Assembly: GCF_002177135.1 (NCBI RefSeq)
Contig: NZ_MWPH01000002.1
Span: forward strand, 248,001-312,000
DNA: 64,000 nt
From: Natronolimnobius baerhuensis
GTDB lineage: Archaea; Halobacteriota; Halobacteria; Halobacteriales; Natrialbaceae
Direction: 5' to 3'
Shown: positions 44,020 to 54,121 of the stretch, piece by piece
Numbering within the stretch: the stretch's first letter is position 1
Layout of the letters: each line of letters starts with the position of its first letter
Notes under the pieces: generated by a model
The model's input: the letters and a program-made list of their open reading frames with translations, nothing else
Database searches by the model: none
Told to the model about the DNA's origin: nothing
Translations under genes and position numbers: made by a program

Positions 44020-45354
44020 TCAGATCGCCTCGATTACCGCCTCGAGAACGGCTGCATCGACGAAGACGACGATGTGGTCGCCTGGCTGAACCACGGTTCC
44101 CCCACGAGGTGTGATGAGTTCCCCTCGTCGAGAAATCGCCCCGATGACGACGCCGTCCGGAAGGTCAGTCACGGCCTCAACAATCGGCGTACCAGCAAGC
44201 ACACTCTCGCTGGTGACCTCGAATTCGATGACCTCTGCCCGGTCGTGTTCGAGCATCGCGACTTTCTCCGTGTGATCAGCGCGGGTAAACCGGACGATCT
44301 CTTCGGAAGTTTCCTCACGCGGATTGATCGCCACGTCGACGCCGACGGTTTCGAACAGTTCGGCATACTCGAGGTTCTCGATAACGGCAACGGTTCGACC
44401 GACACCGAGTCGGCGCGCAAGCAACGACACCAGCAGGTTCTTCTCGTCGCCGTCGAGCGCCGCAATGACCAGATCGGCCTCATCGATGTGTTCTCGAGCG
44501 AGAAACTCGACATCGGTCGCGTCACTCTCGAGAACCATCGTGTTCGGGAGTTTTTCTGCGACCGTTCTGGCGCGGTCGTGGTCCTGTTCGATCAGCCGTG
44601 GCTGGTAGCCGTGTTCTTCGAACTCGCGGGCAGCCTGAAAGCCAATCTCACTGGCACCGACGATGACGATTTCGTTGCCGTTGTCCGCCATTGCCGGGAC
44701 GATATCTCTCGCAAACTCGGTGACGGAACTCGAACTCCCGATGACGACGACGCGGTCTCCAGCCTGGAGGACGGTCTCACCAGTCGCGACGATCAGTTCC
44801 TCCTCGCGGAAGACACCAGCGAACGTCAGCGAGTCGTACTGGTCGGCCTCGTGGACGGTCGACCCCGCAACTGGGCTCTCGGCGTCGATTTCAAACTCCG
44901 CCATTCGGACGAGTCCGCCGACGAACGTATCCACATCCTGTGTCGCCGGCAGGTCCGTGATTCGCGTGATCGCTCGAGCAGTCAATAGATCCGTACAGAC
45001 CATGAAATCGACGCCGAATGCGCCCTGTGACCCCTCCCAGGTCTCGAGGAGCGTTCGTTGCCTGACGCGGGCGATTGTGAAGGCGTCACTGACTGTTTTG
45101 GCCGTGCCACAGATGACGACGTTTGCCTCGTCGTGGTCCGTACAGGCGATGACGAGATCAGCGCGCTCAACACCGGCTTCCACGAGTGTTGTGCGTTCGG
45201 TGCCATCGCCCTGAATGGCGAGTACGTCGTGTGAGTAGGTGACCTCCTCGATGATGGTCGGATCACGGTCGATGACAACGACATCGTGAGACTGCTCGAG
45301 ATTGTGCGCGATTGTGCGGCCGACTTCGCCAGCACCGACAATGACTACACGCAT
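44020..45354 (-). CDS. trkA: Trk potassium uptake regulatory subunit
   Basis: TrkA gates TrkH in response to NAD(H)/ATP. The 444-residue protein has two RCK units, each with a Rossmann Gly motif (VVIVGAGEVGRTIA at 3-16; IVIVGASEIGFQAA in the middle) and a TrkA-C domain. It follows the permease-UspA gene by 46 bp and precedes trkH without a gap. Confidence 0.96.
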   Translation of the reverse strand: MRVVIVGAGEVGRTIAHNLEQSHDVVVIDRDPTIIEEVTYSHDVLAIQGDGTERTTLVEAGVERADLVIACTDHDEANVVICGTAKTVSDAFTIARVRQRTLLETWEGSQGAFGVDFMVCTDLLTARAITRITDLPATQDVDTFVGGLVRMAEFEIDAESPVAGSTVHEADQYDSLTFAGVFREEELIVATGETVLQAGDRVVVIGSSSSVTEFARDIVPAMADNGNEIVIVGASEIGFQAAREFEEHGYQPRLIEQDHDRARTVAEKLPNTMVLESDATDVEFLAREHIDEADLVIAALDGDEKNLLVSLLARRLGVGRTVAVIENLEYAELFETVGVDVAINPREETSEEIVRFTRADHTEKVAMLEHDRAEVIEFEVTSESVLAGTPIVEAVTDLPDGVVIGAISRRGELITPRGGTVVQPGDHIVVFVDAAVLEAVIEAI

Positions 45355-45400
45355 CGACTGTCACCTACGCTCTGTTGCCTTGTAAGGAGTTGCGTTACGG

Positions 45401-47695
45401 TCATGCACTTCCCTCCAATCGCTGGATGAGCGCCTGTCGAAGCGTTCGTGGCGAGCGCTGCTCGCCGCGAGCCATCAGGACTGTCCCGTCACTCGCCTCG
45501 ACAAGTTGCTCGGGAATCGTGCCGTACAGAGCCTGTGCAACCGGACTCGTTCCCGTCGCACCGACACAGACCGTGTCGTAGGACGCGGCGGCTGTGATGA
45601 GTCGTTCCCGAACACCATCGGAATCTGCGATGATCACCCGTGGCTCGTACTCGTCCGGCTCGAGACCGACTTCGTCTGCGACAGCTTCGATTGCCTGTTC
45701 GCCAACGACCACCGGATCGATCTCGTCGTCGTCCGACGCAGCCTGTACGTTCAACAGTGTGAGCGTACTTTCGGGGAACGCTCGAGACAGTTCGCGAGCA
45801 CGCTGTGCAGACACGGGTGCGTTCGGACCGCTCCCGGCGAGCGTGACGATCTCGCCCGGCGATTCGCTCGGCTGCTTGACGAGTGTCACGTCACAGGGTG
45901 CGCGCTCGAGGAGCGGGTCGATTGTCGACCCAAAGAGCACGTCACGGCGGCGGCGTTCACCAGCCCAGCCGAGCAACGCGTGATCTGCGTCTTCGTCTTC
46001 GATAACGGAACGCAACGTCTCGCCTGCGTTACGGCCGACGATTGCACGCGTCCGAACACCGACATCGAGGTCCGACGCAGCGTCGCGAGCGTTCTCGAGG
46101 AGGGTTTGCTGGTTTCCGATTCGTTCTTCCTCGAGTTCGATCTGGGCGGGTGAGGTCTGGGGCGGGACCTCCATCACGTTTATCGCGACGATTTCCCCTG
46201 GCCGATCCCGACTTGCGGCACTTGCTGCGGCGTATCTGATGAGCGTCCGCTCCGTTTTCGGATTCGAAACGGGAACGACAACGCGATAGACGTCGTCCGC
46301 TCTGTCTTCGGATTCGGTTGGTGCAACCGCCTCGCCGATGAGTGTCGTCGAAATCGCCTGTTCTTTCGCGTAGAACTGATACCAACCCATGCCGACGACG
46401 ATCACGCCAAGGCCGATCAACTGGACTGTTCGTCCCATCTGGGTCATGACTGCGACACAGGCGACGAAGCCGAGGGCCGGGGCGACTGGATAGAGGACCG
46501 AAGGGATGCGAAAGTCTGGCTCGTACTCCGCAGGATCAGCACGCCGCAAAACGACGACGGCGATGTGGACGAGTGCGTACGTGATCAGGAACATAAAGCT
46601 CGCCACATCAGCGAGTGTGTCGATTGGCAGCGGGCTGGCGATGAGTACGAGGATGACGGCCCCAGTTGCGAGGATCGCTCGGTACGGCGTCTGATATCGG
46701 TCGTGGATCTGGTTGAGCCAGTTCGTCAGAACCTGATCTCGTCCCATCGCGAAATTGACGCGGGCAGCAGAGAGAATCGATGCGTTCGCCGAGGAAACCG
46801 TCGCCAAGATGGCACCGGCGATCATGACGAGCGAACCCACCGTCGCGAACTCGAGGGTGTAGTCAGCGAGTGTGAGCGAGCCGAACGTGCCGGCAGCCGT
46901 TGCGGCAACGTCGGCGACGGGAATGTTCGATGCGGCAAGCTCCGGGACGGGAAGGGTCCCCGTACTCACCAACATGACGAGGACGTAGAGGATCGTCGGC
47001 GTGACGACGGCTGCGATCATCGAGAGTGGAAGATTTCGACCGGGGTCTTTGATCTCTTCGGCGCTGGTCGCGATTACCTCGAAGCCGATGAAGGTCACGA
47101 AGACGGTGCCGGCAGTCGCGGCGACGACTGTCCAGTTCTCGCCTTCGCGGACGAACGGATCGAGTAGCCCGGTGTCGATGTTCAACAGGCCGACGAGGAT
47201 GAACGCCAGTATGAGCGCGACCAGAACAGTGACGATGACGTTCTGAAGCGACCCGGTCTCTTTGACGCCGCGGTAATTGATGCCGACGAGCACCGACGCC
47301 ATCACCAATCCGGCGAGGACGACCGCCAGTGCATCAGATGGCTGCCCCAATAAATACTGGCCGAACCCAAGCATGTAGAACGCCGTTGCAAACATCAGCC
47401 CGGCCCACATCCCCCAGCCAACGATTGTGCCGAAAAAGCTCCCAAGCGCGTGATTGATGTAGTAGTAACTTCCGCCCGCTCGAGGCATTCCCGTCGCCAA
47501 CTCCGAGAGTGAGAGTGCCGCAAGCAACGCGACGACACCCCCAATTACGAACGAGATCATGCTCGCCGGTCCGGCGTCCGCAGCGACGATACCAGGCAGA
47601 ACGAAGATTCCCGCACCGATCATCGTCCCTAGCCCCAGAGTGTAAGCCTCGAGGAAGCCGAGGTCGCGGGCAAGTTCTGTTTCACCGTCTGTCAC
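45401..47695 (-). CDS. APC-family amino acid permease fused to two UspA domains
   Basis: The 764-residue protein starts with about 12 membrane helices (to about residue 440; GTMIGAGIFVLPGI is the APC substrate-binding turn). It continues with two cytoplasmic universal-stress-protein domains (about 470-615 and 635-755), which usually bind ATP or nucleotides. Start GTG 47695. It is the first gene of a probable operon with trkA and trkH, suggesting coordinated solute and potassium uptake. The substrate is not known. Confidence 0.92.
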   Translation of the reverse strand: MTDGETELARDLGFLEAYTLGLGTMIGAGIFVLPGIVAADAGPASMISFVIGGVVALLAALSLSELATGMPRAGGSYYYINHALGSFFGTIVGWGMWAGLMFATAFYMLGFGQYLLGQPSDALAVVLAGLVMASVLVGINYRGVKETGSLQNVIVTVLVALILAFILVGLLNIDTGLLDPFVREGENWTVVAATAGTVFVTFIGFEVIATSAEEIKDPGRNLPLSMIAAVVTPTILYVLVMLVSTGTLPVPELAASNIPVADVAATAAGTFGSLTLADYTLEFATVGSLVMIAGAILATVSSANASILSAARVNFAMGRDQVLTNWLNQIHDRYQTPYRAILATGAVILVLIASPLPIDTLADVASFMFLITYALVHIAVVVLRRADPAEYEPDFRIPSVLYPVAPALGFVACVAVMTQMGRTVQLIGLGVIVVGMGWYQFYAKEQAISTTLIGEAVAPTESEDRADDVYRVVVPVSNPKTERTLIRYAAASAASRDRPGEIVAINVMEVPPQTSPAQIELEEERIGNQQTLLENARDAASDLDVGVRTRAIVGRNAGETLRSVIEDEDADHALLGWAGERRRRDVLFGSTIDPLLERAPCDVTLVKQPSESPGEIVTLAGSGPNAPVSAQRARELSRAFPESTLTLLNVQAASDDDEIDPVVVGEQAIEAVADEVGLEPDEYEPRVIIADSDGVRERLITAAASYDTVCVGATGTSPVAQALYGTIPEQLVEASDGTVLMARGEQRSPRTLRQALIQRLEGSA

Positions 47696-48181
47696 GGTAG
47701 ACCACCGGCGAACGTCGCCAACGACCGTTGGTCATACTGCCGGACAACAGTCAGTACCACTGTTCGACCGAACGAGGGGTCGAAAGTCTGTGACTCGTTC
47801 TCTCCGGCAGTAGCAGTCACATCGTCCGTCGCCGTCTCTCGGTTCATCGCCGTCGGCTACTGTATCAGAATATATAAATCCGCCGACTCTATTTTCGATG
47901 GAGAAATATATTGCCAATATATTATCGAAAGTGAAACGGAACTCCCATAGGATATTCTTTGGAAAACCATTGTCTGAGAAAGCACAGAGCCGCTCGTCAA
48001 CGGATATTATTTCATATCAGACATTTCTTTCGAATCCCAAGCGAAACACCCTCGAGCGATAAACAAACCAGTTAAGGGGGAGGTCCCGTTTCGGTTTGGT
48101 ATACAGACCGGACCGTGAGTCAAGCGTCTACCATATCACTATGAAAGGGACACAAGTGTCAGTAAGAGATAAGCAGACGGG
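47696..48181. other. 486-bp AT-rich divergent intergenic region
   Basis: It separates two divergent permease-UspA genes. The middle (about 47860-48020) is strikingly AT-rich. It contains the nested repeat at 47893-47930, a TATA-like TTAAGG (about 48073) for the right gene, a short dyad and an 18-codon leader frame at 48141. Confidence 0.6.
47893..47930. promoter_or_regulatory. nested dyad TTTCGAT...ATCGAAA enclosing AATATATT-GCC-AATATATT
   Basis: Two self-palindromic 8-mers AATATATT (47905-47912 and 47916-47923) with a 3-bp spacer lie inside a 7-bp inverted repeat. The structure is 200 bp upstream of the minus-strand permease, so it may be a distal operator or an origin-like unwinding element. 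Confidence 0.45.
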
Positions 48182-48197
48182 ATGGAGGACAGTATGA
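48141..48197 (+). other. 18-codon upstream reading frame ending at the permease start
   Basis: The frame opens at ATG 48141 and encodes MKGTQVSVRDKQTGWRTV. Its TGA (48195-48197) overlaps the ATG at 48194 (ATGA). A dyad GACAC-AA-GTGTC (48149-48160) lies inside it. This may be a leader peptide with coupled re-initiation, or chance. Confidence 0.35.
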
Positions 48198-50539
48198 GTG
48201 ACGAAGATCTCGCCAAAGACCTTGGGTTGATTTCGGCACTGGCAATCGGTATCGGGACGATGATCGGCGCAGGGATTTTCGTCCTGCCCGGTATCGCGGC
48301 CCAGGAGGCCGGACCGGTCGTCGTCATCTCCTTTATTATCGGCGGCGTGATCGCGATGATCAACGCCTTCTCGGTGAGCGAACTCGGGACGGCGATGCCG
48401 AAAGCCGGTGGCGCATACTACTACATCAACCGGGCGCTCGGCCCACTGTTCGGATCGATCTCCGGCATGGGTGACTGGATCGGCCTCGCCTTTGCGAGTG
48501 CGTTCTACGCCATCGGGTTCGGTGGCTACCTCGCCGACCTGCTCGACGGCGTCGTCGTCCCGGTTCCCGGCCTCGGTGAACTCGCACTCTTGCCAACCAT
48601 TGCACTCGGGCCGCTCGTACTCACCGACATTCAGATCGGTGCCGTCATCGCCGGCATCGCATTCGTCGGCGTCAACTACATCGGTGCAAAAGAAACCGGT
48701 GGCATCCAGACCGCCATCGTCACGATCTTACTCGGCCTGCTGACGATCTTCGCCATCATCGGCTTCTTCTCGTTCGACTGGGGCACCGTCGCCGCCGACG
48801 GCAGTTACATGCCCGAAGGAGCCGGCGCGATTCTCCCCGGCGCGGCGCTCGTCTTCGTCTCGTATCTCGGCTACGCGAAAATCGCGACCATCGGCGAGGA
48901 ACTCAAAAACCCCGGCCGAAATCTCCCAATCGCCATCATCGGCAGCGTCGCCATTGTGATGGTCATCTACGCCATCCTCGTCACGATCCTGCTGGGACTG
49001 ATTCCCCACGAGGAGTTCTTCCTCGAGACCGTCGAAGATGCACCGATGTCCTACGCCGCTGAAATCGTCTTCGACTACCAGCTTCCGGTCTTTGGCTTCG
49101 ACATTCCGCTGCTCGGTGCCGGCGTGACCTCGATTACCATCGCAGCGCTCTTAGCAACCGCCTCGAGTGCGAACGCCTCGATCCTGGCCTCGGCCCGGAT
49201 CAACTTCGCGATGGGCCGAGACAAGATCGTCTCGGACAAACTCAACGAGATTCACCCACGCTTTGCGACGCCGTACCGCTCGATTGCGGTCACCGGTGCC
49301 ATGATCATCGTCTTCATCATCGGCCTCGGCGAAACCGTCGAAATTCTCTCGAGTGCGGCGAGCGTCCTTCACCTCGTGGTGTATGCGCTGATCAACGCCT
49401 CGCTGATCGTCTTCCGCGAGACGAATCCGCCGGAGTACGACCCCGACTTCGAGGTACCGTTCTATCCGTTCTTGCCGATTGCCGGATTCTTCCTCTCGCT
49501 CGCGTTGGTGTACTTCATGAACAACAGGGCGACCCTGATCGCCGGCGCGTTCGTCGTCTTCGCGGTCGTCTGGTACTTCGCGTACGCCCGCTCGGAAACC
49601 GAACTCGAGGGGATCCTCGGAAACTACATTCTGGACCGCTCCGAGGAGATGCCCGACATTGCAGTGTCGGCGGCAAGCGCCGTCCAGCCGGAGGGCACCG
49701 ACGAGTACACGGTCGTCGTTCCCGTCTCGAACCCGCGAACTGAGTCGACGCTGCTCTCACTTGCGAGCGTTCTCGCGAAGGCAAACGACGGGCGCGTCAA
49801 GGCAGTCCACATCGTCGAGGTGCCGGACCAGACACCACTGCGTGAGGGCTCTGAACACATCCAGCGCATCGACGCGGAGTCACAGAAACTGATGTCGCAG
49901 GTGCGTGAGCGGACGGAAACCATGGACGTTCCAGTCGACGTCCGAACGGTCGTCTCCCACCGCTCCGTCGAGGAAGTGTTCGACGTTGCACGCCGTGACA
50001 ACGCAGACACCGTCGTCATGGGCTGGGGACCAGGCCGTTCGTGGTCCGCCGGCCGCGTCGAAGGGGCATTCGACGAACTCGCACACGACCTGCCGTGTGA
50101 CTTCCTCGTGTTCAACGACCGCGGCCTCGAGACCGAGCGCGTGCTGGTGCCGACTGCCGGTGGTCCCGACTCCGATCTGAGCGCCGAACTGGCACGCCAT
50201 CTGCGCGATCAGGTCGGCTCCGAGATCACGCTCTTGCACGTCGTCGACACCGAAGCCGACGGCGAGACTGGGAGGGAATTCCTCGAGACCTGGGCCGACG
50301 AGCACGACCTCGAGGATGCGTCGATCCGAATCGACACGTCCGGCGACGTGGAGGGTGCAATCGCCGCCGCAGCCGAGGAGCACACGCTGCTCGTTATCGG
50401 CGCGACAGAACGCGGGCTGCTCTCGCGGCTGTTCCGCGGCACGCTCGCCTATGACGTGGTCAACGACGTCGAGAGTTCGGTGATCATGGCCGAGCGTCCG
50501 ACCTCGCGGTCGCTGTGGGAGCGCCTGTTCGGTCGGTAA
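48194..50539 (+). CDS. APC-family amino acid permease fused to two UspA domains
   Basis: From ATG 48194 the product has 781 residues. It has about 12-14 helices (to about residue 465; GTMIGAGIFVLPGI again), then two UspA domains (about 500-635 and 640-765). It is similar in architecture and N-terminus to the divergent gene at 45401-47695. A slightly longer start exists at 48182. The ATGA overlap with the leader frame favours 48194. Substrate unknown; UspA domains suggest control by energy state. Confidence 0.92.
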   Translation: MSDEDLAKDLGLISALAIGIGTMIGAGIFVLPGIAAQEAGPVVVISFIIGGVIAMINAFSVSELGTAMPKAGGAYYYINRALGPLFGSISGMGDWIGLAFASAFYAIGFGGYLADLLDGVVVPVPGLGELALLPTIALGPLVLTDIQIGAVIAGIAFVGVNYIGAKETGGIQTAIVTILLGLLTIFAIIGFFSFDWGTVAADGSYMPEGAGAILPGAALVFVSYLGYAKIATIGEELKNPGRNLPIAIIGSVAIVMVIYAILVTILLGLIPHEEFFLETVEDAPMSYAAEIVFDYQLPVFGFDIPLLGAGVTSITIAALLATASSANASILASARINFAMGRDKIVSDKLNEIHPRFATPYRSIAVTGAMIIVFIIGLGETVEILSSAASVLHLVVYALINASLIVFRETNPPEYDPDFEVPFYPFLPIAGFFLSLALVYFMNNRATLIAGAFVVFAVVWYFAYARSETELEGILGNYILDRSEEMPDIAVSAASAVQPEGTDEYTVVVPVSNPRTESTLLSLASVLAKANDGRVKAVHIVEVPDQTPLREGSEHIQRIDAESQKLMSQVRERTETMDVPVDVRTVVSHRSVEEVFDVARRDNADTVVMGWGPGRSWSAGRVEGAFDELAHDLPCDFLVFNDRGLETERVLVPTAGGPDSDLSAELARHLRDQVGSEITLLHVVDTEADGETGREFLETWADEHDLEDASIRIDTSGDVEGAIAAAAEEHTLLVIGATERGLLSRLFRGTLAYDVVNDVESSVIMAERPTSRSLWERLFGR

Positions 50540-50607
50540 CACAGCACCAATACGACTCCTTCTCCGTTCGGGAACGCATATACCAGCCCGGTGACTACAC
50601 TCGAGGT

Positions 50608-51504
50608 ATGACCAAGCAGACGCCCGCCGATGCGGGCTGGTTCGCAGCGATTGACGGCGATCCCTCGAGCGACGACGCCCGAGACGCCGCCGCGACGGCG
50701 GTCCGAACTGGCTCGAGTCCCAGTCCCGAGAACTGGCCCGCGAACGCCCTCGAGAGTGGCTTCGTCGAATCGAAAGCGGACTACTACGACCAGTTGAAAG
50801 CGGCGACAACGACAGCGACGCGCACTGCTGTTCGCGAGCGCGAAGGGGCGGACGACCGCCAAATTGTCCACGCGATCCGAACGATGGACGACTGTGAGCG
50901 AACAGCGAACGAACTCGCCGAGCGCCTCGCCGAGTGGGGTGGCAGCGTTGACAGCGAGGCCGGAACGGGAATCGAGTACGCCCGGGAACTGGCCGCTCGA
51001 GACGACGTTCCACCCGAACAGGCGCGACTCGTCTCGCTGGCCGAGAACATTGTCTCGCTCGCGGACGAAGCCGACGACGTTCGCGAGTACGTCGAACAGC
51101 AGATGCCAAGCGTCGCGCCGAATCTCACCGCGCTCGCGGATCCAGTGCTTGGCGCGCGACTCCTCTCGCTGGCCGGCGGCCTCGAGGAACTCGCGAAGAA
51201 GCCAAGCGGCACGGTGCAGGTCCTCGGCGCGGAAGACGCGCTGTTCGCACATCTCCGAGGGCACGCTCCGTCGCCGAAACACGGGATCATCTACATGCAC
51301 GACGCAGTCCGGGGTACCCACCCCGACAATCGCGGCTCGGCGGCGCGAGCGGTTGCGGGTAAACTCACTATCGCCGCCCGCGTCGACCACTACTCGGGAG
51401 AGTTGAAACCCGAACTCGAGGCGGAACTCGTCGACCGAATCGAGACGATTCAGGCCCGGACCGTGGACGAAAGCGCCGGTGAGGGAGGTGAGTCCGATGA
51501 GTGA
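50608..51504 (+). CDS. NOP5/NOP56 family protein of C/D box RNPs
   Basis: NOP5 bridges L7Ae, guide RNA and fibrillarin for 2'-O-methylation of rRNA. The 298-residue protein has an N-terminal domain, a coiled-coil region (about 150-185) and the NOP domain (LGAEDALFAHLRGHAPSPKHGIIY, about 213-236). ATG 50608 is chosen as the family start. It overlaps flpA by 8 bp. Confidence 0.95.
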   Translation: MTKQTPADAGWFAAIDGDPSSDDARDAAATAVRTGSSPSPENWPANALESGFVESKADYYDQLKAATTTATRTAVREREGADDRQIVHAIRTMDDCERTANELAERLAEWGGSVDSEAGTGIEYARELAARDDVPPEQARLVSLAENIVSLADEADDVREYVEQQMPSVAPNLTALADPVLGARLLSLAGGLEELAKKPSGTVQVLGAEDALFAHLRGHAPSPKHGIIYMHDAVRGTHPDNRGSAARAVAGKLTIAARVDHYSGELKPELEAELVDRIETIQARTVDESAGEGGESDE

Positions 51505-52147
51505 GCCTGTACTTCCCGAAGGCGTCGAACGCCGCTCTATCGACGGCAACGAGCGACTCGCAACGCGGGGCGAGCCGGTGTACGGCGAGCCGACAGATGG
51601 CGAGTGGCGCGCCTGGAATCCGAACCGCTCCAAACTGGGCGCGATGCTCGAGTTGGGGATGGACACCGGCCTCGAAGGTGGCGACGACGAAACCGTCCTC
51701 TATCTCGGCGCGGCCAGCGGGACGACAGTCAGCCACGTCGCGGACTTCGCCGGCCCGACCTATGCCGTCGAGTTCGCTGCCCGGCCAGCGCGTGATCTGC
51801 TCGAGGCTGCGGACTCGCGCCCGCGACTCTTCCCGCTGCTCAAAGACGCCCGAAAGCCCGAGAGCTACGCCCACGTCGTCGAATCCGACGTAGACGTGCT
51901 CATACAGGACGTTGCAACCCGTGGGCAGGCACGCGTCGCCCTCGAGAACAAGCGATTCCTAGCTGAGGATGGCCGACTCCTGCTCGCGGTCAAGGCACGC
52001 AGCGAGGACGTAACCCGTGATCCGGGCGAGATTTTCGCTGAGGTACGGGACGCGCTTTCAGTTGCGGACGGCTACGAAATCCTCGAATCGGAGCGCCTCG
52101 AGGCCTACCACGCGGACCACCTGGGAATCGTCGCGCGGCCGCGATAG
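51497..52147 (+). CDS. flpA: fibrillarin-like rRNA/tRNA 2'-O-methyltransferase
   Basis: The 216-residue SAM methyltransferase begins in the expected way (RRSIDGNERLATRGEPVYGE) and has the motifs VLYLGAASGTTVSHVAD and YAVEFAARPARDLLEAA, plus DVLIQDVA. It forms the catalytic part of the C/D box RNP with NOP5, whose gene overlaps. Confidence 0.96.
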   Translation: MSEPVLPEGVERRSIDGNERLATRGEPVYGEPTDGEWRAWNPNRSKLGAMLELGMDTGLEGGDDETVLYLGAASGTTVSHVADFAGPTYAVEFAARPARDLLEAADSRPRLFPLLKDARKPESYAHVVESDVDVLIQDVATRGQARVALENKRFLAEDGRLLLAVKARSEDVTRDPGEIFAEVRDALSVADGYEILESERLEAYHADHLGIVARPR

Positions 52148-52288
52148 GGTGCAGAGACGGGGTGCCTCGAGTGCACTGGACGCTGATACCGACAGATGCG
52201 GATCGGTGTCACGTAATCGTACAGTGACTGCAACCCCACGCTGCCGACTCCAAACCGTATTTACTCCCGGCGACGAAAGCCCGTACTG

Positions 52289-53377
52289 ATGGAACGCGGG
52301 TCTCGAGAATCGTTTACGCGCATGGGGACGCTGGGCATCGAAGAGGAGTGTTTTATCGTCGACGAGCGCGGCCGCCCCACGAGCGGCACCGACGACCTGG
52401 TCTACGAACACGACCCACCCGAGATCCTCGAGGGCAAACTCGATCACGAACTGTTCACATTCGTCATCGAAACCCAGACGCCCCTGATCGAAGACCCGGG
52501 AAACGCCCGCGACGCGCTGCTCGAGATTCGACAGGCGTTGCTCACGCACGCCCACGACCACGGCTACGACATCGCTGCCGCTGGCTTGCACCCACTCGCG
52601 AAGTGGCGCGAACTCGAGCACGCCCAGAAGCCCCGTTATCAAGCGCAACTCGACCGAATCCAGTATCCACAGCATCGGAACACGACCGCGGGCGTCCACG
52701 TCCACGTCGGCGTCGACGACGCCGATAAGGCGGTCTGGATCGCCAACGAACTGCGGTGGTACGTCCCGATCATGCTCGCGCTGTCGGCTAATTCGCCCTA
52801 CTGGAACGGGTTCGACACCGGCCTCGAGTCCGCCCGCGCGAAGATTTTCGAGGCCTTACCGAACACCGGCATGCCGACCTATTTCGAGGACTTCGACGCG
52901 TTCGACCGATTCGAACGCCGCATGCTCGAGACCGAATCGATCAACGACCGGGGCGAACTCTGGTACGACGTACGTCCGCACACGGCCCACGGAACGGTCG
53001 AACTGCGCACGCCTGACGGGCAGGCAGACCCCGACATCGTGATGGCGTTCGTCGAGTACGCCCACGCACTCGTCGAGGCACTCGCCGAAGAGTACGACGA
53101 CGGCGCGTCGGGCTATGCCCAGACGCACCGCCGGGAACTGCTCGACGAACACAAGTGGCGCGCGATCCGCTACGGTCACGACGCTTCCCTGCTCGAGCGC
53201 GACATGGAGGGCACACTCGAGTTGGGCGAACTCGTCGACCGAGAGTGTGACCGTCTCGGTATCGACGGCATCAAAGACGTCTACGAGCGCGACAGCGGCG
53301 CCGAGAGACAGCGCCGGCTACTCGAGACGGAGGGACCGGACGCCCTCTGTGAGTCGCTGTTGCTCGAGGGCGAGTAG
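52289..53377 (+). CDS. gshA: glutamate-cysteine ligase (gamma-glutamylcysteine synthetase)
   Basis: The 362-residue ATP-dependent ligase starts [15 protein letters not shown] after a short leader and contains [17 protein letters not shown] and [16 protein letters not shown], the carboxylate-amine ligase signatures. Haloarchaea use gamma-glutamylcysteine as their main low-molecular-weight thiol. The thiol would serve glutaredoxin (33619) and persulfide chemistry. Confidence 0.93.
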   Translation: MERGSRESFTRMGTLGIEEECFIVDERGRPTSGTDDLVYEHDPPEILEGKLDHELFTFVIETQTPLIEDPGNARDALLEIRQALLTHAHDHGYDIAAAGLHPLAKWRELEHAQKPRYQAQLDRIQYPQHRNTTAGVHVHVGVDDADKAVWIANELRWYVPIMLALSANSPYWNGFDTGLESARAKIFEALPNTGMPTYFEDFDAFDRFERRMLETESINDRGELWYDVRPHTAHGTVELRTPDGQADPDIVMAFVEYAHALVEALAEEYDDGASGYAQTHRRELLDEHKWRAIRYGHDASLLERDMEGTLELGELVDRECDRLGIDGIKDVYERDSGAERQRRLLETEGPDALCESLLLEGE

Positions 53378-53527
53378 GACGGTGGCAGGACAGAATGCGT
53401 GTATGGCGCAGTGATGATGTGGCGTCCTGCCGCATCTATTCGTAGTGGTGGCTCCTGCATAGCGGTGACGCCAAACCACGTTGGGATGGCCGAATTCGAG
53501 TGTCTCTCACGAGAACGTGACCAACGC

Positions 53528-54121
53528 TTACCCTAACAGGTATCGCAGCCACGGATTCTGCTGTACGATGTCCGACTGCTCGAGCGTCGCGTCGATACCG
53601 AGGATTCGACCGGCACCCCAGGCGGCGAGTCCGAACAGCAACAGCATGTAGACGAACGAGCTGTCGATAAAGAAGCCGTTCTCGACCGGGAAGCCGGCCA
53701 TCAGACCGTCCTGCCAGGCAGCAGTCCAGAAGAACAGCATCTGGACCGCACCCATCAACGCGGCGAATCGGAAGAACAGTCCGAACAGCAGTGCCAGCCC
53801 GATCAGGATCTGTCCGAAGATCACCATCGGATCAACGATAGTGGCGAGTTCTCCGAACCAGGCGAACAGCCCGGAAAGCGGGTTTGCATCCGCGACTGCG
53901 TTGTTCAGGTAGCCAGCCGACGACCACGCCAGCGGATCGCCCCAGCCGCCTTCGGCTAACTTCTCGAGGCCGGCTTGCAGGAACACCCAGGCCATGACGA
54001 GTCGAAGCCCGAAGATCGAGTATGCAAGCCAGGTTTCGGAGTAGTTGAACGAGACGTTGCTACCGAGTAGGTTCGCATCGAGCGTGCGTTCTGCCGGTTG
54101 TCGACCGCTTCCAGTTGCCAT
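53528..54121 (-). CDS. DoxX/DoxD-family membrane protein
   Basis: A 197-residue protein with four helices and the DoxX pattern (FGLRLVMAWVFLQAGLEKLAEGGW near the first helix, then FGQILIGLALLFGLFFRFAALMG). Relatives are thiosulfate:quinone oxidoreductase subunits or oxidative-stress membrane proteins. Function here is uncertain. Upstream repeats CACTCAC...GTGAGTG (54145-54185) frame its promoter. Confidence 0.88.
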   Translation of the reverse strand: MATGSGRQPAERTLDANLLGSNVSFNYSETWLAYSIFGLRLVMAWVFLQAGLEKLAEGGWGDPLAWSSAGYLNNAVADANPLSGLFAWFGELATIVDPMVIFGQILIGLALLFGLFFRFAALMGAVQMLFFWTAAWQDGLMAGFPVENGFFIDSSFVYMLLLFGLAAWGAGRILGIDATLEQSDIVQQNPWLRYLLG

